A stretch of DNA of 64,000 nt from positions 60,258-124,257 of the forward strand of contig JAMPGY010000001.1 in NCBI GenBank assembly GCA_023663705.1. The letters run 5' to 3'. The DNA is from Clostridium sp. GTDB taxonomy: Bacteria > Bacteroidota > Bacteroidia > Bacteroidales > Bacteroidaceae. Both the position numbers and the translations under genes were made by a program. How positions within the stretch are numbered: position 1 is the first letter of the stretch; every line of letters begins with the position of its first letter. Below the pieces are notes generated by a model that saw nothing but the letters and a program-made list of their open reading frames with translations, was not told the origin of the DNA and made no database searches. Of the stretch, positions 53,022-62,079 are shown in pieces.

Positions 53022-55625
53022 ATGAACATCAACAAATTCACAATCAAAGCACAGGAGGCCATACAAGAGGCTGTGAACATCGTGCAGCGACGGGGCCAGC
53101 AGACCGTGGAACCGGAACATCTGTTGAGCGCCATCCTTAGCACTGCTGAAAGCGTGACCAACTTCCTGTTTCGCAAACTGGGCATCAATGCCCAACAGGT
53201 GGTTCAAGTAACCGAACGGCACATCCAATCGCTCCCTCGCGTGAGCGGCGGCGAACCTTACCTGAGCCGACAGGCCAACGAGGTGCTCAACCGAGCCGAG
53301 GAAATGGCCGCACAGAACGGAGACCAGTTTGTGAGTGCCGAGACCATTTTGCTGGCCATACTGGCCACCGACTGCACTGCCGCCCGTATCCTCAAAGATG
53401 CCGGAGTAAACGAAAAGGATCTGAAAACGGCTGTCCACGAACTGCGCGGAGGAGAAAAAGTAACCTCCCAATCGGGCGAAGACACCTATCAGGCACTGGA
53501 TAAATATGCACGGAACCTTATTGAAGACGCACGCGCCGGACGGCTCGACCCCGTCATCGGACGCGATGAAGAGATACGCCGGGTGCTTCAAATCCTGAGC
53601 CGACGCACCAAGAACAACCCCATACTGATCGGTGAACCCGGAACGGGTAAGACAGCCATCGTGGAAGGCTTGGCTCACCGCATCTTACGGGGCGACGTTC
53701 CTGAAAATCTACGCTCCAAACTGCTCTATTCGCTGGACATGGGCGCGCTTGTAGCTGGAGCCAAATACAAGGGTGAGTTTGAGGAACGACTCAAAAGCGT
53801 GATCAATGAGGTGACACGCAGCGAGGGACGAATCATCCTCTTCATCGACGAAATACACACGTTGGTGGGAGCCGGTAAGGGCGAGGGTGCCATGGATGCA
53901 GCCAATATTCTGAAACCTGCATTGGCGCGGGGCGAACTGCGCAGTATCGGTGCCACCACATTGGATGAATACCAAAAGTATTTTGAGAAAGACAAGGCAC
54001 TGGAACGGCGTTTCCAAACCGTAATGGTGGATGAACCGGATACATTGAGTTCCATCTCCATACTGCGCGGACTGAAGGAACGGTATGAGAACCACCACAA
54101 AGTGCGCATACAGGACGACGCCATCATCGCCGCCGTAGAACTCAGCAACCGTTACATCACCGAGCGCTTCCTGCCCGACAAAGCTATCGACCTGATGGAT
54201 GAGGCTGCCGCCAAACTGCGCATGGAACACGACTCCGTGCCTGAACAATTGGACGAGATCTCGCGCCGGCTCAAGCAACTGGAGATTGAACGCGAAGCCA
54301 TCAAACGCGAAGGCGACCAGCCTAAGCTGGAACAGTTGAGCCGGGAGATTGCCGACCTGCGCGAACAGGAAGCCGACTACAAAGCCAAGTGGCAAGGCGA
54401 AAAGGAACTGGCTGACCGCATACAGCAGAACAAGCTGCAGATGGAACAGTTGCGCCACGAAGCCGACCAAGCCGAACGCGAAGGTAACTACGGACGTGTG
54501 GCCGAAATACGCTACGGCCGATTGCAGGCGTTGGAAGAGGAGATTGCCGCCACACAGCAGCAACTCCACCACGAACAGGGAGCCGAGGCCTTGGTAAAGG
54601 AGGAGGTGACGGCAGAAGATATTGCCGACGTGGTGAGCCGCTGGACGGGCATACCCGTGAGCAAAATGATGCAAAGCGAACGCGAAAAACTGCTCCACTT
54701 GGAAGAGGAACTGCACCGCCGCGTGGTGGGACAGGACGAGGCCATACGCGCCGTGAGCGATGCCGTGCGCCGAAGCCGCGCCGGACTGCAAGATCCGCGC
54801 CGACCCATCGGTTCGTTCATCTTCCTCGGTACCACAGGCGTGGGCAAAACGGAGCTGGCCAAAGCATTGGCCGAATACCTCTTCGACGATGAGAACCTGA
54901 TGACACGCATTGACATGTCGGAATATCAGGAAAAGCACAGTGTGAGCCGACTCATCGGAGCTCCTCCGGGATATGTGGGCTATGACGAGGGCGGACAACT
55001 CACCGAGGCCGTACGGCGCAAACCCTACTCTGTGGTGCTTTTCGACGAGATAGAGAAGGCACACCCCGATGTGTTCAACACTCTGCTGCAAGTGCTGGAC
55101 GACGGAAGGCTGACCGACAACAAAGGGCGTACCGTCAACTTCAAGAACACGCTCATCATCCTCACCAGCAACCTGGGAAGCGATTATATCCGTGCACAAT
55201 TTGAACGGATCACGCCCTCCACCACGCCCCACGAACGTGAGGCACTTGTGGAAGAGACTGAATGCGAGGTAATGAACCGGTTGAAGCAGACTGTGCGACC
55301 GGAGTTTCTGAACCGTATCGATGAAACCATCATGTTCTTGCCGCTCAACGAGACGGAAATACGTCATGTGGTGGAACTGCAGATTGCTTCGGTGCAACGG
55401 ATGTTGCGGGACAACGGCGTGGAACTCCATCTGACGGAAGCAGCCTTGCAACTGCTCACCCGAGAAGGCTACGACCCTGAGTTTGGCGCACGCCCTGTGA
55501 AACGGGCTATCCAACGCCTGCTGCTCAACGATCTCTCGCGCACATTGCTTGCCCAAAATGTGGATCGCACCCACCCCATCCGAGTGGATGCCGACGGAGA
55601 CCGTCTGACTTTCGGCAACGAATAA
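53022..55625 (+). CDS. clpB: ATP-dependent chaperone ClpB
   Basis: An 867-residue AAA+ disaggregase that works with DnaK on aggregated proteins. The N domain (1-145) is of the Clp repeat type. NBD1 has Walker [11 protein letters not shown] (about residue 205) and Walker [15 protein letters not shown] coiled-coil middle domain (about 400-520, rich in [14 protein letters not shown]) distinguishes ClpB from ClpA/C. NBD2 has [10 protein letters not shown] (about 605) and [12 protein letters not shown]. The start at 53022 ([14 protein letters not shown]) is directly behind an AAAGGAG site; the upstream extension is not plausible. Confidence 0.97.
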   Translation: MNINKFTIKAQEAIQEAVNIVQRRGQQTVEPEHLLSAILSTAESVTNFLFRKLGINAQQVVQVTERHIQSLPRVSGGEPYLSRQANEVLNRAEEMAAQNGDQFVSAETILLAILATDCTAARILKDAGVNEKDLKTAVHELRGGEKVTSQSGEDTYQALDKYARNLIEDARAGRLDPVIGRDEEIRRVLQILSRRTKNNPILIGEPGTGKTAIVEGLAHRILRGDVPENLRSKLLYSLDMGALVAGAKYKGEFEERLKSVINEVTRSEGRIILFIDEIHTLVGAGKGEGAMDAANILKPALARGELRSIGATTLDEYQKYFEKDKALERRFQTVMVDEPDTLSSISILRGLKERYENHHKVRIQDDAIIAAVELSNRYITERFLPDKAIDLMDEAAAKLRMEHDSVPEQLDEISRRLKQLEIEREAIKREGDQPKLEQLSREIADLREQEADYKAKWQGEKELADRIQQNKLQMEQLRHEADQAEREGNYGRVAEIRYGRLQALEEEIAATQQQLHHEQGAEALVKEEVTAEDIADVVSRWTGIPVSKMMQSEREKLLHLEEELHRRVVGQDEAIRAVSDAVRRSRAGLQDPRRPIGSFIFLGTTGVGKTELAKALAEYLFDDENLMTRIDMSEYQEKHSVSRLIGAPPGYVGYDEGGQLTEAVRRKPYSVVLFDEIEKAHPDVFNTLLQVLDDGRLTDNKGRTVNFKNTLIILTSNLGSDYIRAQFERITPSTTPHEREALVEETECEVMNRLKQTVRPEFLNRIDETIMFLPLNETEIRHVVELQIASVQRMLRDNGVELHLTEAALQLLTREGYDPEFGARPVKRAIQRLLLNDLSRTLLAQNVDRTHPIRVDADGDRLTFGNE

Positions 55626-55652
55626 AGTTTAGCTACAGACAAATAAGCAATT

Positions 55653-55688
55653 TCGCCCCGTAATCTCACAAACGAGATTACGGGGCGA
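55653..55688. terminator. Bidirectional terminator between clpB and thrC
   Basis: A perfect 15-bp inverted repeat TCGCCCCGTAATCTC / GAGATTACGGGGCGA with loop ACAAAC, 27 bases after clpB and between convergent genes. Confidence 0.85.
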
Positions 55689-55762
55689 CTTCATCATATA
55701 ATGTCCATCCGGAACGACCGATCCGACGGATTCATCGCCACATCGACGTGCAGTATCATCCG

Positions 55763-57073
55763 CTATCCGGAAATCTCTCCGAGCAGATACTTCTTGAACC
55801 CCTCAAAGTCGCTCCCCAGAGCCACACTCTGCTTTTCGCCTTTCATGAAAGCCCTCAGACGCTCGGGCACCGAAACTCCGGCACCGATAATCTCCTCCAC
55901 CGCAGATTGGAACTTAGCCGGATGGGCCGTCTCCAGAAACACTCCGCACTCGTCCTCGCGCAGCCCTTCCTGCAGGGCGCGGTAGGCACAGGCACCATGG
56001 GGATCAAGCACATAACCGGTCTTCCCGTAGCAGGTCTTCATGGTCTCGGCAATCTGTGTATCGGTGTAGGTGGTACCGCTTATCTCCGCAGCAATGGCTT
56101 CGTGATTAGCTTCGTAGAGGTCGAGAATGCGGGCAAAGTTACTGGGGTCGCCCACGTCCATGGCATTAGCTATGGTCTGCACGGACGGACGCGGTGAATA
56201 GATGCCGGTCTGCAGATAGTTGTAGAAGATGTCGTTGGCATTGTTGGCCGCGATGAAGCGATGGACGGGCAGCCCCATGCGCTTGCCGAAGAGTCCGGCC
56301 GTGATGTTACCGAAGTTGCCGCTCGGCACGCACATCACCAGCCGATCGGCCCGGCCGAGGCGCTTCATCTGTGCGTAGGCATGGAAATAGTAAAAGGCCT
56401 GCGGAAGGAAACGTGCCACATTGATGGAGTTGGCCGACGTGAGTTTCATGGCGGCGTTGAGCTGCCCGTCCATGAAGGCGCTCTTCACCAGTGCCTGGCA
56501 GTCGTCGAACGTGCCGTCTATCTCCAACGCGGTGATGTTCTGCCCCAGCGTGGTGAACTGGCATTCCTGAATGGGGCTCACCTTACCCTTGGGATAGAGC
56601 ACATAGACGCGGATGCCCTCCACGCCCAGGAACCCGTTGGCCACGGCACTGCCCGTGTCGCCGGACGTGGCCACAAGCACGTTCACCGTGTCCCGTCCTT
56701 CCTGACGGATGAAATAGCCCAGCAAACGGGCCATGAAACGGGCACCCACATCCTTGAACGCAAGCGTTGGACCGTGGAAGAGTTCGAGCGAATAGATGCG
56801 GTCGGACACCTGACGCACAGGGCAGTCGAACTGCAACGTGTCGCACACAATCTGACGCAACGTGTCGGCCGGTATGTCCTCGCCAAAGAAGGCATCGGCC
56901 ACCCGGCAGGCGATCTCCTGAAAGGACATATCCTGTATGCATCCGAAGAAATCGGCAGGCAAAGTTTTGATCACCTCGGGCATAAATAGTCCGCGGTCTG
57001 ACGCCAATCCGCGCACTACAGCCTCGCGCAACGTAGCGTGGCCGGTTTTCCCGTTTGTACTGTAATACTTCAT
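55763..57073 (-). CDS. thrC: Threonine synthase
   Basis: A 436-residue PLP enzyme turning O-phosphohomoserine into threonine. It starts MKYYSTNGKTGHATLREAVV; the PLP lysine is in TLAFKDVGARFMARLL, phosphate loop VATSGDTGSAVANGF, and VPSGNFGNITAG. Long (class 1) threonine synthase as in E. coli. Last gene of thrA-apgM-thrC. Confidence 0.96.
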   Translation of the reverse strand: MKYYSTNGKTGHATLREAVVRGLASDRGLFMPEVIKTLPADFFGCIQDMSFQEIACRVADAFFGEDIPADTLRQIVCDTLQFDCPVRQVSDRIYSLELFHGPTLAFKDVGARFMARLLGYFIRQEGRDTVNVLVATSGDTGSAVANGFLGVEGIRVYVLYPKGKVSPIQECQFTTLGQNITALEIDGTFDDCQALVKSAFMDGQLNAAMKLTSANSINVARFLPQAFYYFHAYAQMKRLGRADRLVMCVPSGNFGNITAGLFGKRMGLPVHRFIAANNANDIFYNYLQTGIYSPRPSVQTIANAMDVGDPSNFARILDLYEANHEAIAAEISGTTYTDTQIAETMKTCYGKTGYVLDPHGACAYRALQEGLREDECGVFLETAHPAKFQSAVEEIIGAGVSVPERLRAFMKGEKQSVALGSDFEGFKKYLLGEISG

Positions 57074-57085
57074 CTTATATGCATT

Positions 57086-58297
57086 TTAATGTTCCATAAA
57101 TAAACGGATAAACTCGTCGCCCTGCAGTTGTCCGTAAGCTCCTCCACGGGCGGATTCCTCATCAAAGGTGTTCACACCGTCCGGTTCAATACCGGGATAA
57201 TAAATGGTGAAAGGCACCGGATCAGCCGTGTGGGTGCGAAGAGCGCAGGGCGTGGGGTGATCGGGCAACACGGCAATGGCAACCGGATCTTCCCAGTGGG
57301 ATACGGTCTCGAGAATGGGGGCCACCAATCGCTTGTCGAGCGACTCGATGGTCTGCAATTTCAAAGGTATACTTCCATCGTGTCCGGCCTCGTCACTGGC
57401 CTCCACATGCAGATAAACAAAATCGTCTGTGCGCAGGGCATCAATGGCCGCTGCGGCCTTCCCTTCATAATTGGTATCGTAGAGTCCGGTGGCTCCCTCC
57501 ACCTCCACCACACGCAGACCGGCGTAGCGTCCGATACCCCGTATCAAATCCACAGCCGTAATCACAGCTCCCCGGCTTATCTGAGGAAAAGTTGTGGTAA
57601 GGGGCGTCATGTGCGGACGATATCCCCCACCCCATGGCCAAATACTGTTGGCCGGATCGGCTCCACGTGTCTTCCGTTCTCTGTTGAGCGGATGTTCGGC
57701 AAGCAGTTGCTGCGAACGCCGGATAAGGTCGTTGAGCAGATCAGCCGTGTGTTGTGCTGCAGGCACCTCCGCACGGATCATGGCCGGACGGTACGGAAGG
57801 CCCGGTATGTCATGAGGGGGCGTACAGACCAGTCGTTTGTCTCCGCCCTTCACCACCAGCAGATGGCGATACTGCACCCCGGTGTAAAAGTGTATGCGAT
57901 CCGAACCGAGCTTCTCTTGCAAAAACCGGATCAGCACATCTCCCTCTTCCGTTTCCAGACGACCACAAGAGTGGTTTTTCAGGACATCTCCGTCTATCGA
58001 CACCAGATTGCACCGCAAAGCCAAATCGTCTTCGGCCAGTTCCACACCGATGCTGGCAGCCTCCAGCGGACCTCTTCCCTCATACACCAAATGCTGATCG
58101 AAACCTAAGATGGAAGAATTGGCCACTTCGCTGCCCGGGTGAAATCCATCGGGTACGGTTTTGAGCAATCCACTGCGTCCGTGACGTGCCAGCCAGTCGA
58201 GATGAGGAATATCGGCATATTGCAACAGGGTCTTTCCTCCCAAGGACGGCACGGTCCAATCGGCCATTCCGTCGCCTAATATAATAAGATGTTTCAT
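57086..58297 (-). CDS. ApgM-family phosphotransferase, possible homoserine kinase substitute
   Basis: A 403-residue alkaline-phosphatase-superfamily protein annotated in relatives as cofactor-independent phosphoglycerate mutase. Metal-site segments: MKHLIILGDGMADW, ATGLYDTNYEGKA, HVEASDEAGHDG and AVLPDHPTPC. It lies between thrA and thrC, 16 and 12 bases apart, exactly where homoserine kinase thrB is expected, and no thrB is in the operon. Comparative genomics has proposed this COG3635 branch as a functional analogue of homoserine kinase. The role is inferred from context. Start at 58297, since the longer frame only adds residues without family similarity. Confidence 0.85.
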   Translation of the reverse strand: MKHLIILGDGMADWTVPSLGGKTLLQYADIPHLDWLARHGRSGLLKTVPDGFHPGSEVANSSILGFDQHLVYEGRGPLEAASIGVELAEDDLALRCNLVSIDGDVLKNHSCGRLETEEGDVLIRFLQEKLGSDRIHFYTGVQYRHLLVVKGGDKRLVCTPPHDIPGLPYRPAMIRAEVPAAQHTADLLNDLIRRSQQLLAEHPLNRERKTRGADPANSIWPWGGGYRPHMTPLTTTFPQISRGAVITAVDLIRGIGRYAGLRVVEVEGATGLYDTNYEGKAAAAIDALRTDDFVYLHVEASDEAGHDGSIPLKLQTIESLDKRLVAPILETVSHWEDPVAIAVLPDHPTPCALRTHTADPVPFTIYYPGIEPDGVNTFDEESARGGAYGQLQGDEFIRLFMEH

Positions 58298-58313
58298 CTG
58301 TGTTGTCTGCCGG

Positions 58314-60743
58314 TTAAATGTTAGCAATACTCATGATGTCAGCGAATACGCCGGCTGCCGTCACGCCGGCACCGGCACCATATCCCTGTATCACCATCGG
58401 ATATTCGTTATATCTCTCTGTGGTGAGGAGAACCACATTGTTCGATCCTTCCAGAGCATAGAACGGATGCCCCTGCGGTACCTCGCACAGCGACACACCG
58501 GCCTTTCCGTTCTCGTATTTCGACACGAAGCGCCATCGTTTGTGTTCGTCCTCCAACACGCGGCGGCGCTTCTCGAAATCAGCGTCAAGCGTAGGCAATT
58601 GCTTCCAGAACTCCTCCAGCGAACCGGTGAAAAACGAATCGGGAATGAAAAGATTAGCCTCCACGTCGGCTTGCTCTATGCGATAACCGGCCTCACGGGT
58701 CAGAATCACCAGTTTGCGGATTACGTCGCGTCCACTCAAATCCACACGGGGATCCGGCTCGCTATACCCTTCTTCCTTGGCCATGCGCACGGTGGCACTG
58801 AACGGCACATCGGCTGCAATCTTGTTGAATATAAAATTAAGCGTTCCACTCAGAACAGCCTCGATGCGCAGGATGCGGTCACCACTGTTGCACAAATCGT
58901 TCATCGTGCGTATGATGGGTAGTCCGGCTCCCACGTTGGTCTCAAAGAGAAACTTCACTCCACGCTCACGGGCCGTACGCTTCAGTCGGCTGTAGGTTTC
59001 ATAGTCGGATGAGGCGGCAACCTTGTTGGCGGCAACCACCGATATATTGTGTTCCAGGAATTCCTGATAAAGAGCAGCCACCTTGGGGCTGGCCGTGCAG
59101 TCAACAAAAACGGAGTTGAATATATTCATGCCGATTACTTCGCGTCGCAATCGCTCTATATCACTCGGATCGCTCTGTGCCAGATTCTCACGAAAGTGCT
59201 CCAAGTCCAGACCGCGACGGTCGAACATGGCATTATGTCCACTGGCTATGCCCACCACGCGCAATTTCAGGCCATGTTCCCGCATCAGTTTTTCCTGCTG
59301 ATGGGCAATCTGCTGGATCAGGCTACCGCCCACAGTGCCCACACCACAAAGAAAAAGGTTGAGTACACGATACTCGGACAAAAAGAAACTGTCGTGAATC
59401 ACATTCAATGTCTTACGCAGCGAACTTCCGTTTACCACAAAAGATATATTGGTTTCCGAAGCGCCTTGGGCACAAGCTATCACATTGATGCCACTGCGTC
59501 CCAACGTTCCGAAAAGTTTACCGGCAATGCCCGGTGTATGTTTCATGTTTTCACCTACGATTGCCACCGTGGCCAAACCTCCCTCCGCCTTGATCTCAAA
59601 CATGGCGCCAGTCTGAATCTCCTTGGCGAACTCGACATTCAACACCCGGCAGGCTTCCTCCGCATCGGCATCGCGCACACCGATGGACGTGCTGTTTTCC
59701 GACGAGGCCTGCGACACCATAAACACACTGATTCCGTTCTCGGCCAGCACGGAGAAGATGCGACGGTTGACACCGATCACACCCACCATAGACAGACCGG
59801 CCACCGTGATCAGACTGGTTCCGTTGATACTGGAAATTCCCTTGATGGGCTTGGCGTCGTTCTCTATCTCGGCCTTGATAATCGTGCCCTTTCCATCCGG
59901 ATTGAAAGTGTTTTTCACCAGAATGGGGATATTCTTCACACACACCGGATAGATGGTGGGAGGATAGATTACCTTGGCACCGAAATTACACAGTTCCATG
60001 GCCTCCACATAGCTCAATTCATTGATCGTGTAGGCGGTGGAGATGACCCGCGGATCGGCCGTCATAAATCCGTCTACATCCGTCCAAATCTCCAGCACAT
60101 CCGCGTTGAGAGCGGCTGCTATGATGGAAGCGGTATAATCGGATCCTCCGCGTCCCAGATTGGTCACTTCGCCCGACTCGGCATCTGTGGATATGAATCC
60201 CGGGACAAGCGCCACATGCGGCATTCGTTCAAAAGTGGAGCACACCAACCGACGGGTCAGTTCGGAAGCCAGCACACAGCGCCCCGCCTTGTTTTCGGTC
60301 TTGATGAACTCGCGGGAGTCGAACCATTCCGCACCGTCGATAAGCGCAGCCGCAATATTGGACGACAGACGTTCACCGTAACTCACAATGGCGGCCGACG
60401 TTTTAGGCGACAGGTCACGAATGAGATACACACCATGATAAATGCTTCGCAACTCCTCCAGCAAGGCGTTGACCAGCGTGAGCAGACGCTCGCGCACAGC
60501 ACCGGCCGGAAGCACACTGCGGATCATTTCCTCATGACGCTCTGCAATTTCCCAAAAGGCCTTTTGATAACTCATGTCACCGCTTACAGCCATCTTTGAC
60601 GTCTGTATAAGCTTGTCGGTGATACCTCCCAGGGCCGATACGACCACGATTACCGGCTCATGACGAGCCTCAACAATCTTTTTTACACTCAAAATGCTCT
60701 GTACGGAACCTACGGATGTTCCGCCGAATTTCAGTACTTTCAT
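58314..60743 (-). CDS. thrA: Bifunctional aspartokinase/homoserine dehydrogenase
   Basis: An 809-residue fusion catalysing the first and third steps from aspartate to homoserine. Aspartokinase (1 to about 300) begins MKVLKFGGTSVGSVQSI and has the GRGGSDYTASIIAAALNA loop. Two ACT domains (about 310-460) include GLSMVGVIGVN and ANGISVFMVSQASSE-type strands for threonine feedback. Homoserine dehydrogenase (about 465-809) has NADP-binding FLCGVGTVGGSLIQQI and the ETNVGAGLPIIRTMND active-site block. First gene of the threonine operon, with a 100-base leader containing a terminator-like hairpin. Confidence 0.96.
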   Translation of the reverse strand: MKVLKFGGTSVGSVQSILSVKKIVEARHEPVIVVVSALGGITDKLIQTSKMAVSGDMSYQKAFWEIAERHEEMIRSVLPAGAVRERLLTLVNALLEELRSIYHGVYLIRDLSPKTSAAIVSYGERLSSNIAAALIDGAEWFDSREFIKTENKAGRCVLASELTRRLVCSTFERMPHVALVPGFISTDAESGEVTNLGRGGSDYTASIIAAALNADVLEIWTDVDGFMTADPRVISTAYTINELSYVEAMELCNFGAKVIYPPTIYPVCVKNIPILVKNTFNPDGKGTIIKAEIENDAKPIKGISSINGTSLITVAGLSMVGVIGVNRRIFSVLAENGISVFMVSQASSENSTSIGVRDADAEEACRVLNVEFAKEIQTGAMFEIKAEGGLATVAIVGENMKHTPGIAGKLFGTLGRSGINVIACAQGASETNISFVVNGSSLRKTLNVIHDSFFLSEYRVLNLFLCGVGTVGGSLIQQIAHQQEKLMREHGLKLRVVGIASGHNAMFDRRGLDLEHFRENLAQSDPSDIERLRREVIGMNIFNSVFVDCTASPKVAALYQEFLEHNISVVAANKVAASSDYETYSRLKRTARERGVKFLFETNVGAGLPIIRTMNDLCNSGDRILRIEAVLSGTLNFIFNKIAADVPFSATVRMAKEEGYSEPDPRVDLSGRDVIRKLVILTREAGYRIEQADVEANLFIPDSFFTGSLEEFWKQLPTLDADFEKRRRVLEDEHKRWRFVSKYENGKAGVSLCEVPQGHPFYALEGSNNVVLLTTERYNEYPMVIQGYGAGAGVTAAGVFADIMSIANI

Positions 60744-60750
60744 CGCTCAT

Positions 60751-60814
60751 TATATAAAAAGAAATCCCCTTTTACCCGGGAGTACAACACCCGCTTCATC
60801 CACTCGGGAATCTC
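60751..60814 (-). promoter_or_regulatory. Terminator-like hairpin in the thr operon leader
   Basis: In the minus-strand transcript GAGAUUCCC (60814 to 60806) pairs with GGGGAUUUC (60769 to 60761) including two wobble pairs, followed by UUUUUAUAUA. The same CCC also pairs inside CCCGAGU/ACUC..GGG (60808-60802 with 60783-60775), so two folds compete just before the thrA start. No Thr- or Ile-rich leader peptide is present. Confidence 0.4.
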
Positions 60815-60850
60815 GGTTAAGACCTACACTTTCTGCCCTGTTCAGGTGCA

Positions 60851-60858
60851 CAAATGTA
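60851..60858 (-). promoter_or_regulatory. thr operon promoter, -7 box
   Basis: Minus-strand TACATTTG matches TAnnTTTG, 107 bases before the thrA start. No good -33 TTTG. Confidence 0.55.
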
Positions 60859-60900
60859 GCAAATATTTAATAAATACGCTCTCCATACGGATTTTATTTG

Positions 60901-60908
60901 TATTTTTG
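60901..60908 (+). promoter_or_regulatory. Promoter of the PorT-like gene, -7 box
   Basis: TATTTTTG matches TAnnTTTG, 39 bases before the start at 60948 and divergent from the thr promoter. Confidence 0.55.
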
Positions 60909-60947
60909 CCCATATTTATTCATATAACTGCACACATTGAAACCATA

Positions 60948-61625
60948 ATGAGCAAATTTCTGACATCATTCATACTGTTTGTCTGCCTGAACTTGCTTCC
61001 CACAATCGCACAGGACAACAACCGTAGCCGTTGGTTCGACTACGACCGCTCCACGTATTACGGTGTAAGATTGGGAGTCAACGCCCCCAACCTGTATTTT
61101 CGAAGTATGGATCGACCGGACGCCCGGGCTTTGGCCGGACTCAACGTAGCCGGCGTATGGGGCACGCAATTGGGGAGAGGGGTACCTCTGTTTTTTGAAA
61201 CGGGGCTGATGTACAGCGAAAAAGGAAGCAAGGTGAAAGCCACGGCGCAAGACCAACGCATGACATTCAACCTGAAGTTTCTGGAGATTCCCCTCGTATT
61301 TAAATACAAGGTAGGATTAGGTATTGATGATCTCAGCATACAGCCTTTCTTCGGAGGATTTGTGGCTCTGGGAATGGGTGGCAAAACAAAGTTGTATGAC
61401 GAGCACAACAAAGTCACCTCGTTTGGAAGCGGACGTTTCCGCCGCTGTGATGGCGGTTTCCGCCTGGGATGCGGACTGGCCTATCAGAACTTCTATTTCG
61501 ATCTGAGCTACGATGTGGGACTGGCCAATATTGCCCGCGACAGTTTCTCTGCCTACAACTACGATGATTTCGACAGCAAGATTCGCACCGGCACCTTTAC
61601 GGCTTGCGTGGGAATAGACTTTTAA
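60948..61625 (+). CDS. Outer-membrane beta-barrel protein, PorT-like
   Basis: A 225-residue protein with signal peptide MSKFLTSFILFVCLNLLPTI (cleavage near AQ) and alternating beta strands typical of the small PorT/OmpW-like barrels of Bacteroidetes: YYGVRLGVNAPNLYF, FFETGLMYSEKGSKV, LEIPLVFKYKVG, FFGGFVALGMGGK, FDLSYDVGLANIA, ending in FTACVGIDF with the aromatic last residue expected of barrel insertion. Function unknown; PorT itself acts in type IX secretion, but these short barrels are numerous and mostly uncharacterised. The frame extends far upstream through the promoter; ATG 60948 begins the signal peptide. Confidence 0.8.
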   Translation: MSKFLTSFILFVCLNLLPTIAQDNNRSRWFDYDRSTYYGVRLGVNAPNLYFRSMDRPDARALAGLNVAGVWGTQLGRGVPLFFETGLMYSEKGSKVKATAQDQRMTFNLKFLEIPLVFKYKVGLGIDDLSIQPFFGGFVALGMGGKTKLYDEHNKVTSFGSGRFRRCDGGFRLGCGLAYQNFYFDLSYDVGLANIARDSFSAYNYDDFDSKIRTGTFTACVGIDF

Positions 61626-61807
61626 TTATGAATTAATCATTGATTTCCTCACACACCGCCATCTCCATTCCCCGGTAGACGACCACGATGCGGTGCAGTG
61701 TGGTGTTTCCGATGTTTTGTACCTCTTTATGCAATTGCAAACATACGTTTTTCTGTGCATTCAGCAATCTTATCCCACCGATAAACAAGAAAGCGTTCAT
61801 ACAGAAA

Positions 61808-61846
61808 TCCCCCATCGGACGGTTTCAAACCATTTCCGATGGGGGA
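61808..61846 (-). terminator. Terminator after the second large-protein/peptide pair
   Basis: A perfect 12-bp stem TCCCCCATCGGA / TCCGATGGGGGA with an inner GGTTT/AAACC stem, followed on the minus strand by TTTCTGT. 37 bases past the peptide stop. The rest of 61626-61883 shows no gene. Confidence 0.8.
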
Positions 61847-61883
61847 TAACTATCCGCGTAAATCAATGCGTTTCGTCAGAAGA

Positions 61884-62063
61884 TCACCATTCGTCGTCCC
61901 AAACGTTGAAAGAATTCAATTCTGCACCGCCCGATCCACTGTAATCTTTATTTTCCGTACCCATCCCATCATCCGGATTAACCGAACCGGAAGACGTTGC
62001 CATCATAGAGATTGTTTCAATTTCCACTACAATCACACGGGGGATTATATATCTTTTCTTCAT
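61884..62063 (-). CDS. Short acidic peptide, MKK..Y..P type (copy 2)
   Basis: A 59-residue frame starting MKKRYIIPRVIVVEIETISM, then a Ser/Gly/Asp-rich middle and the end FNVWDDEW. It begins 16 bases after the stop of the large protein, with CCAAGGAAAA directly before the ATG. It shares with the peptide at 19691-19867 the MKK..Y..P start, a hydrophobic [IV]V[DE].E strand, a Gly- and acid-rich middle and a terminal [IV]WD[ED]E. No signal peptide. Function unknown. The longer frame to 62093 overlaps the upstream gene and lacks its own ribosome-binding site. Confidence 0.7.
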   Translation of the reverse strand: MKKRYIIPRVIVVEIETISMMATSSGSVNPDDGMGTENKDYSGSGGAELNSFNVWDDEW

Positions 62064-62079
62064 TTTTCCTTGGATTAAG

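Noticed and set aside
53709..55574. 621-codon open frame on the minus strand
   Set aside because: Exactly antisense to clpB, whose motifs are unmistakable; no family similarity in the antisense product.
60744..60850. Threonine leader peptide before thrA
   Set aside because: Frames in the leader contain no run of Thr or Ile codons; only the hairpins are retained as a weak call.
60775..60850. SAM-type riboswitch before thrA
   Set aside because: A GAUGAAGC-like string recalls the SAM-I core, but the flanking conserved blocks and helices are missing.
61633..61815. 60-codon minus-strand frame
   Set aside because: Starts within the terminator hairpin after the small peptide and shows no signal, motif or ribosome-binding site.
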